Assembly: GCA_018303075.1 (NCBI GenBank)
Contig: JAGVYW010000042.1
Span: 1-51,485 of the forward strand
Length of the DNA stretch: 51,485 nt
Source of the DNA: Candidatus Woesearchaeota archaeon
GTDB taxonomy: Archaea; Nanobdellota; Nanobdellia; Woesearchaeales; DSVV01
Direction: 5' to 3'
Below, one piece after another: positions 47,491-51,485 of the stretch. Each line of letters begins with the position of its first letter. The first letter of the stretch is position 1. The notes under the pieces are model-generated. The model had not been told where the DNA came from, did no database searches, and saw only the letters and a list, made by a program, of their open reading frames with translations. A program made the translations under genes and the position numbers.

Positions 47491-48050
47491 ATAATCATAT
47501 ATTTATCCTGCTCTTTTTTAATCTTTTGCTCTTCTATCAACTTTTCAAGGAAAAATGTTATCTGACTTTGCGGAACACCTAAAGCAAGTTCTAACTCATC
47601 AATTGTCTTTGGAGCATTTCTTAACTCTATCTTTATGAAATTCCTTAGAAGAATTGTGAGATTTTTCTTAAACAATTCATTCTCAACCTTGTATTTCTTA
47701 TAAAGCATGTCTAAGGTATGCAGTTTTGTGAGAATCTCATTAAAGAAACTTGTTACATCACGAGCCTGGAAAGCAAGCTCTTCTGGCTCAACAACTTCAA
47801 CAGAAGCAGGCATATAATCATAACAAAACCAGATTAATTTGTCTAGTTTTTCAACTTTTAATTCTAGCTCGACAAAAGTTGAATACAGCTCATCTTTAAG
47901 TATAGGCTCCTCATATTTTTCTGAAACTACTGTAATCTCTTTTTCAGTCTTTAACCTATCAATATAACCATGCAATGTTTCCATCAAATGTTCTTTAGGA
48001 TTGCCTAACATCTCAATGATTGCACGTACAATAATGGTTTGTTTTGCCAT
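47487..48050 (-). CDS. Cytoplasmic helical protein, unknown function
   Basis: MAKQTIIVRAIIEMLGNPKEHLMETLHGYIDRLK...; start at 48050 preferred over 48119. Confidence 0.65.
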   Translation of the reverse strand: MAKQTIIVRAIIEMLGNPKEHLMETLHGYIDRLKTEKEITVVSEKYEEPILKDELYSTFVELELKVEKLDKLIWFCYDYMPASVEVVEPEELAFQARDVTSFFNEILTKLHTLDMLYKKYKVENELFKKNLTILLRNFIKIELRNAPKTIDELELALGVPQSQITFFLEKLIEEQKIKKEQDKYMII

Positions 48051-48072
48051 AGCCGTAAGAAAAATGCTTTGT

Positions 48073-48990
48073 TTAAAAAGGTAATTGTTTTTTGTAATAA
48101 CTGAAAAAAACAACTGCAATGATTATTACAAATAAAATAAGAATATAAGGTATTACTGCTGAGATCTTCTTTGTTTTTGATTGATAGATGATTGTATTGT
48201 TTTGTATTTGTAAATCTATGTCTTTTTTATCTATTGAACTATCTGTTGGTTTTATATAATTTTCAGCAGGATTAGATGGATTATTATCAATAATAACAGA
48301 CAACTTCTGCTTTTTTTCAGGCTCTGTTATCTTTTTAGTTGAAATGTTTTTTGCAGAAAGTTTTTCTTTGGGATTATTCTGCGGAAGAAATTGTTGAACA
48401 TTGTCTTTATCTTTATCAGTTAGTTTTTTTATAGCTGGTTCATTTTTTGTTTTGCTTTTTTCTGTTATTGGATTGCTGGCTACTTCATCTTTAGTGATTT
48501 TTGCGCGTAATGCTTCTGTATCTATGATTATAGGAAGCAACACAGTGATTCCGCAGCCAGATATAACAAATGTAAAACTGCTTTGAGATTGAGCTGCTTT
48601 GTTTTTCTTAATATCATCCCATGTGATAGAAATATTCAATTGGTGGGAAACTACTATATTCTTACCACGAATATGAATTGTCTGTTTTTTCTTGATTACC
48701 TTATTGTTAATATCAGCAATATAATAATAAAACGCATATTTGGTTGTATTGAATTTTGTAATGGTTGTATTTACTGCGAATGTACAATTATCAGAGATGT
48801 CATTGAATTTACAATGCTGCTGTTCTTTATTATTTATCTCTATAGTACATAAAACAGTATTGGTAATATTTTCATCAGTTTCATCAATAGCTGCAATTAC
48901 AAGGCTTGAAGAGAATATTATGCTTGAAATCATAACTAAAATAAATATAAACATTGATATAATCATTGACAGCATTATCGGCTTTTCCAT
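48073..48990 (-). CDS. Secreted protein with C-terminal TM anchor, unknown function
   Basis: N-terminal signal, Lys-rich linker, C-terminal VIPYILILFVIIIAVVFFSYYKKQLPF. Confidence 0.6.
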   Translation of the reverse strand: MEKPIMLSMIISMFIFILVMISSIIFSSSLVIAAIDETDENITNTVLCTIEINNKEQQHCKFNDISDNCTFAVNTTITKFNTTKYAFYYYIADINNKVIKKKQTIHIRGKNIVVSHQLNISITWDDIKKNKAAQSQSSFTFVISGCGITVLLPIIIDTEALRAKITKDEVASNPITEKSKTKNEPAIKKLTDKDKDNVQQFLPQNNPKEKLSAKNISTKKITEPEKKQKLSVIIDNNPSNPAENYIKPTDSSIDKKDIDLQIQNNTIIYQSKTKKISAVIPYILILFVIIIAVVFFSYYKKQLPF

Positions 48991-49093
48991 AAAATTATTA
49001 TGCCATTTTTCTTAAAAAGTGTTTCCTAGAAAAATAGAGAAGATTTTCGGAGCTATTGGAGAGATATCCGGAAATAATGAAAAAAAGAAGGAT

Positions 49094-49546
49094 TTATTCC
49101 AATTCTTTGTATTTTCCTTTGTATTTATCGAAATATATTGGGTGGGTTTCTATAAACTGGCGAAAACCTGGCGGCAGCTGCTCATCTTTTTCAAGATCTT
49201 TGCAAACAATTTTTGTACCATCTAGATATTTTCCTTCATTAATCCACTTTATGGTACTGTTGTATAAAGAATTGTCAGTATTCAACTCAGGTTTTACAAA
49301 CCAGCCGCCTGTTTCAATATTGCGCTTAAAGATTGCAAAATCTGAATAGATATACTCTCCACTATCTGGCGGAGGATTTGAGAAATAGATGAAACCATCT
49401 TTTATGTATTGTATTTTTTTACTAACAATATCGCATTGTTTTAAAGAAGAAGGTAATTTTGTAGTTTGTGTAGAAATGTAATTATAACCAACTACAGATA
49501 CTACAATAATTGCAATAAGCAATACTAACACAAAGATTTTTTTCAT
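49094..49546 (-). CDS. Small exported protein, unknown function
   Basis: Signal/TM MKKIFVLVLLIAIIVVSVVGYNYI and polar C-terminus. Confidence 0.6.
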   Translation of the reverse strand: MKKIFVLVLLIAIIVVSVVGYNYISTQTTKLPSSLKQCDIVSKKIQYIKDGFIYFSNPPPDSGEYIYSDFAIFKRNIETGGWFVKPELNTDNSLYNSTIKWINEGKYLDGTKIVCKDLEKDEQLPPGFRQFIETHPIYFDKYKGKYKELE

Positions 49547-49646
49547 GATTATGCACCTTAGAATTGATTGGAGTATTGATTATTTTATAAAGATTATGGA
49601 ACTATTTGCGAATTGTACTAAGAAGATTATGAGGTATCATAAAAGA

Positions 49647-49796
49647 TCATTCCTCCAAACCAAGACATTTCACTATCTCATGCTTGCATTTATTACACTG
49701 AGAAACAAAATATTCCACATCACCTGAAAAACGAGAGCCTTTGTTTTCAAGTATCCCATCACATTTCGGGCATTTCTTTTTTATTTCAAGATCCAT
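49647..49796 (-). CDS. Small zinc-ribbon protein, 49 aa
   Basis: MDLEIKKKCPKCDGILENKGSRFSGDVEYFVSQCNKCKHEIVKCLGLEE*. Confidence 0.65.
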   Translation of the reverse strand: MDLEIKKKCPKCDGILENKGSRFSGDVEYFVSQCNKCKHEIVKCLGLEE

Positions 49797-49940
49797 ATGA
49801 AATGGGAATAATCGTGTATTAATAAATATTTTGCATTATCTTAATATACATACAAAGATATTTAAATATAAAAAACTATTTATGAGATATATTTAAAAAT
49901 TGAGCATTTATTTAGAACATTTATCAAAAAAGAGGTCATT

Positions 49941-51158
49941 ATGAGCACACTAATCATCATATTACTTTGTCTGTTTTTGGCATATATATTCTCTAATCTA
50001 TGCAGACATCTAAATATACCTAGAGTAATCGGACAGATTGCAGTAGGTTTACTGCTTGGAATACCTGTTATAAAAACAATGATGTTTGATAATACTTCAC
50101 TTTCAATGATTGAAAGTTTAGCACAAATTGGGGTAATATTATTGTTCTTTTTCATTGGATTGGAGATTGATATGGGTATCTTTAAAAGAGATTTTAAGGA
50201 AGCAAGCTATATCTCCTTGTTTAATACAACACTTCCATTACTGCTTGGTTTTGTTGTGTGTAACTTTCTGCTCGGTTTTTCTGTAACTGCAAGCTTAGTT
50301 ATAGCGATATCATTATCTGTCAGCGCACAAAGTGTCAGTATTGATTTTCTTGAAGAATTACGACTATTGAAAACAAGAATAGGAAATCTTATAATTACAG
50401 GCGGAGCTGTTGATGATATCTTTGAGCTTTTGTTAATCAGTATTGTTTTTTTGTTTATTGAAGGAACAACTTCACAATATGGGTTTCTCAAGCTGATAGT
50501 TGAATTATTTATATTTACAATAATAATCCTTATCTTTAAGATATATGTTATTCCAATGATTCTTCATTCTGCAGAAAGCGAGAAATCAACTGCTACATTG
50601 TTTATGGGAGCTTTGATAATTGTATTATTAATGGCAGCATTAGCTGAATTTCTTCATGTCGGTGCATTGGTTGGAGCATTGTTTGCTGGACTGACTGTCA
50701 GAAGAATCCTATTAGATGGCAAAGATAAAAAACCATGGGAAGAACATTTGATTTCTAATACTATCCATATTATCGCATTTGGATTTCTCGTACCTATGTT
50801 TTTTATCTGGATTGGATTAACAACAGATGTTCCATCAATTATTGATAATATCTGGTTAGCAATAATATTCTTTGCAATTGCCTGTGTTGGAACAATAGGC
50901 GGCACAATACTTGGAGTAATGCGCGCAAAAGGAAGCTTTAATGAAGGATTATTAATTGGAATTGGACTAAACCCAAAAGGAGATGTTGAATTAGTACTTG
51001 CTGCGTTTGCATTGCAAGCTGGAATCATCTCAAAAGGTGTGTTTTCAGCATTGGTATTAATGGCAATTGCTACTACGCTGATTTCACCTGTTTTATTCCG
51101 CTATATAATTATGAAAGAGCATATATTAAAGAAGATTAAAGCAGGATTGAAATTGTAA
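49941..51158 (+). CDS. CPA2-family cation:proton antiporter (shorter paralogue)
   Basis: LNIPRVIGQIAVGLLLGIP, LLFFFIGLEIDMGIFK, EFLHVGALVGALFAGL, LNPKGDVELVLAAFALQAGII. Confidence 0.9.
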   Translation: MSTLIIILLCLFLAYIFSNLCRHLNIPRVIGQIAVGLLLGIPVIKTMMFDNTSLSMIESLAQIGVILLFFFIGLEIDMGIFKRDFKEASYISLFNTTLPLLLGFVVCNFLLGFSVTASLVIAISLSVSAQSVSIDFLEELRLLKTRIGNLIITGGAVDDIFELLLISIVFLFIEGTTSQYGFLKLIVELFIFTIIILIFKIYVIPMILHSAESEKSTATLFMGALIIVLLMAALAEFLHVGALVGALFAGLTVRRILLDGKDKKPWEEHLISNTIHIIAFGFLVPMFFIWIGLTTDVPSIIDNIWLAIIFFAIACVGTIGGTILGVMRAKGSFNEGLLIGIGLNPKGDVELVLAAFALQAGIISKGVFSALVLMAIATTLISPVLFRYIIMKEHILKKIKAGLKL

Positions 51159-51485
51159 AATGCTGATACCTACTAACGCTAAAAAAGTATTCTCCTGATA
51201 TTACTTTAATGTCTGGCAGTGGAAGCAAGTTTTGATGAATTTCTACAGCTATGCAGGAATCCAGCGTTTGCTGCACCTAATAAATTAATATTTAGGATGT
51301 ATGAATGTTTAATTGATAAGAAGAAGAAAGAAGAATTTAGAAAAAAGATATTTGGATAGTGTATTTGAATAAAAGATTTAAAAAATTCAGCCTGTCCCAC
51401 AATTCGTAAGATATAAATACTTGTTCTCGTCAGTAAATTGATAGTTTCTCGTCGTTAGAAGAGGTGATTATTGTGGCATATAAAC

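Noticed and set aside
51205-51359. Possible coding fragment ...EASFDEFLQLCRNPAFAAPNKLIFRMYECLIDKKKKEEFRKKIFG*
   Set aside because: No ATG, stop just upstream, no recognised family; may be a remnant but not supported
51461-51485. Start of a downstream gene (GAGGTGATTATTGTGGCATATAAAC)
   Set aside because: Plausible RBS + GTG start but only four codons visible, product cannot be called

Overview
AT-rich 51.5 kb archaeal window. PCNA, RPA, aRNase J, TldD/TldE, DUF131, a TRAM protein and TATA-driven, often leaderless genes point to a DPANN/Woesearchaeota-like lineage (inference from gene content only). From left to right: gyrA 3' end; an MNT/HEPN-like pair; a lipid kinase; tldE/tldD; a CPA2 antiporter; a TRAM/m5U methyltransferase; Fic; PCNA; RNase J; a DUF4258/YgiT-AbrB toxin-antitoxin pair; tRNA-Leu(CAA); a three-gene coiled-coil operon; a pyrimidine cluster (carA, nudix remnant, carB, truncated pyrB, pyrD, fused pyrC-pyrE, VapBC, pyrF); a giant Cys-rich surface protein; a subtilase; a roughly 10 kb envelope cluster; RPA; membrane/secreted proteins; a second CPA2 antiporter. 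Two signals stand out. (1) The 35.3-45.2 kb cluster has pilin-like N-termini and combines a degenerate amidase_3-like protein, an alpha/beta-hydrolase + M74 (MepA-like) endopeptidase, and a pseudo-phosphoesterase + SLT lytic-transglycosylase protein. That is a bacterial-style murein-hydrolase toolkit in an archaeon. (2) A dispersed family of short hairpins has unrelated stems but a conserved, covarying core GA-NN-RAA-N'N'-GA (tandem G.A plus RAA triloop, e.g. GCGAAGC), found in UTRs, after the tRNA and inside coding sequences. Several genes also look like in-frame deletion or truncation remnants (HEPN, Nudix, pyrB). All calls are by eye; no searches were run.
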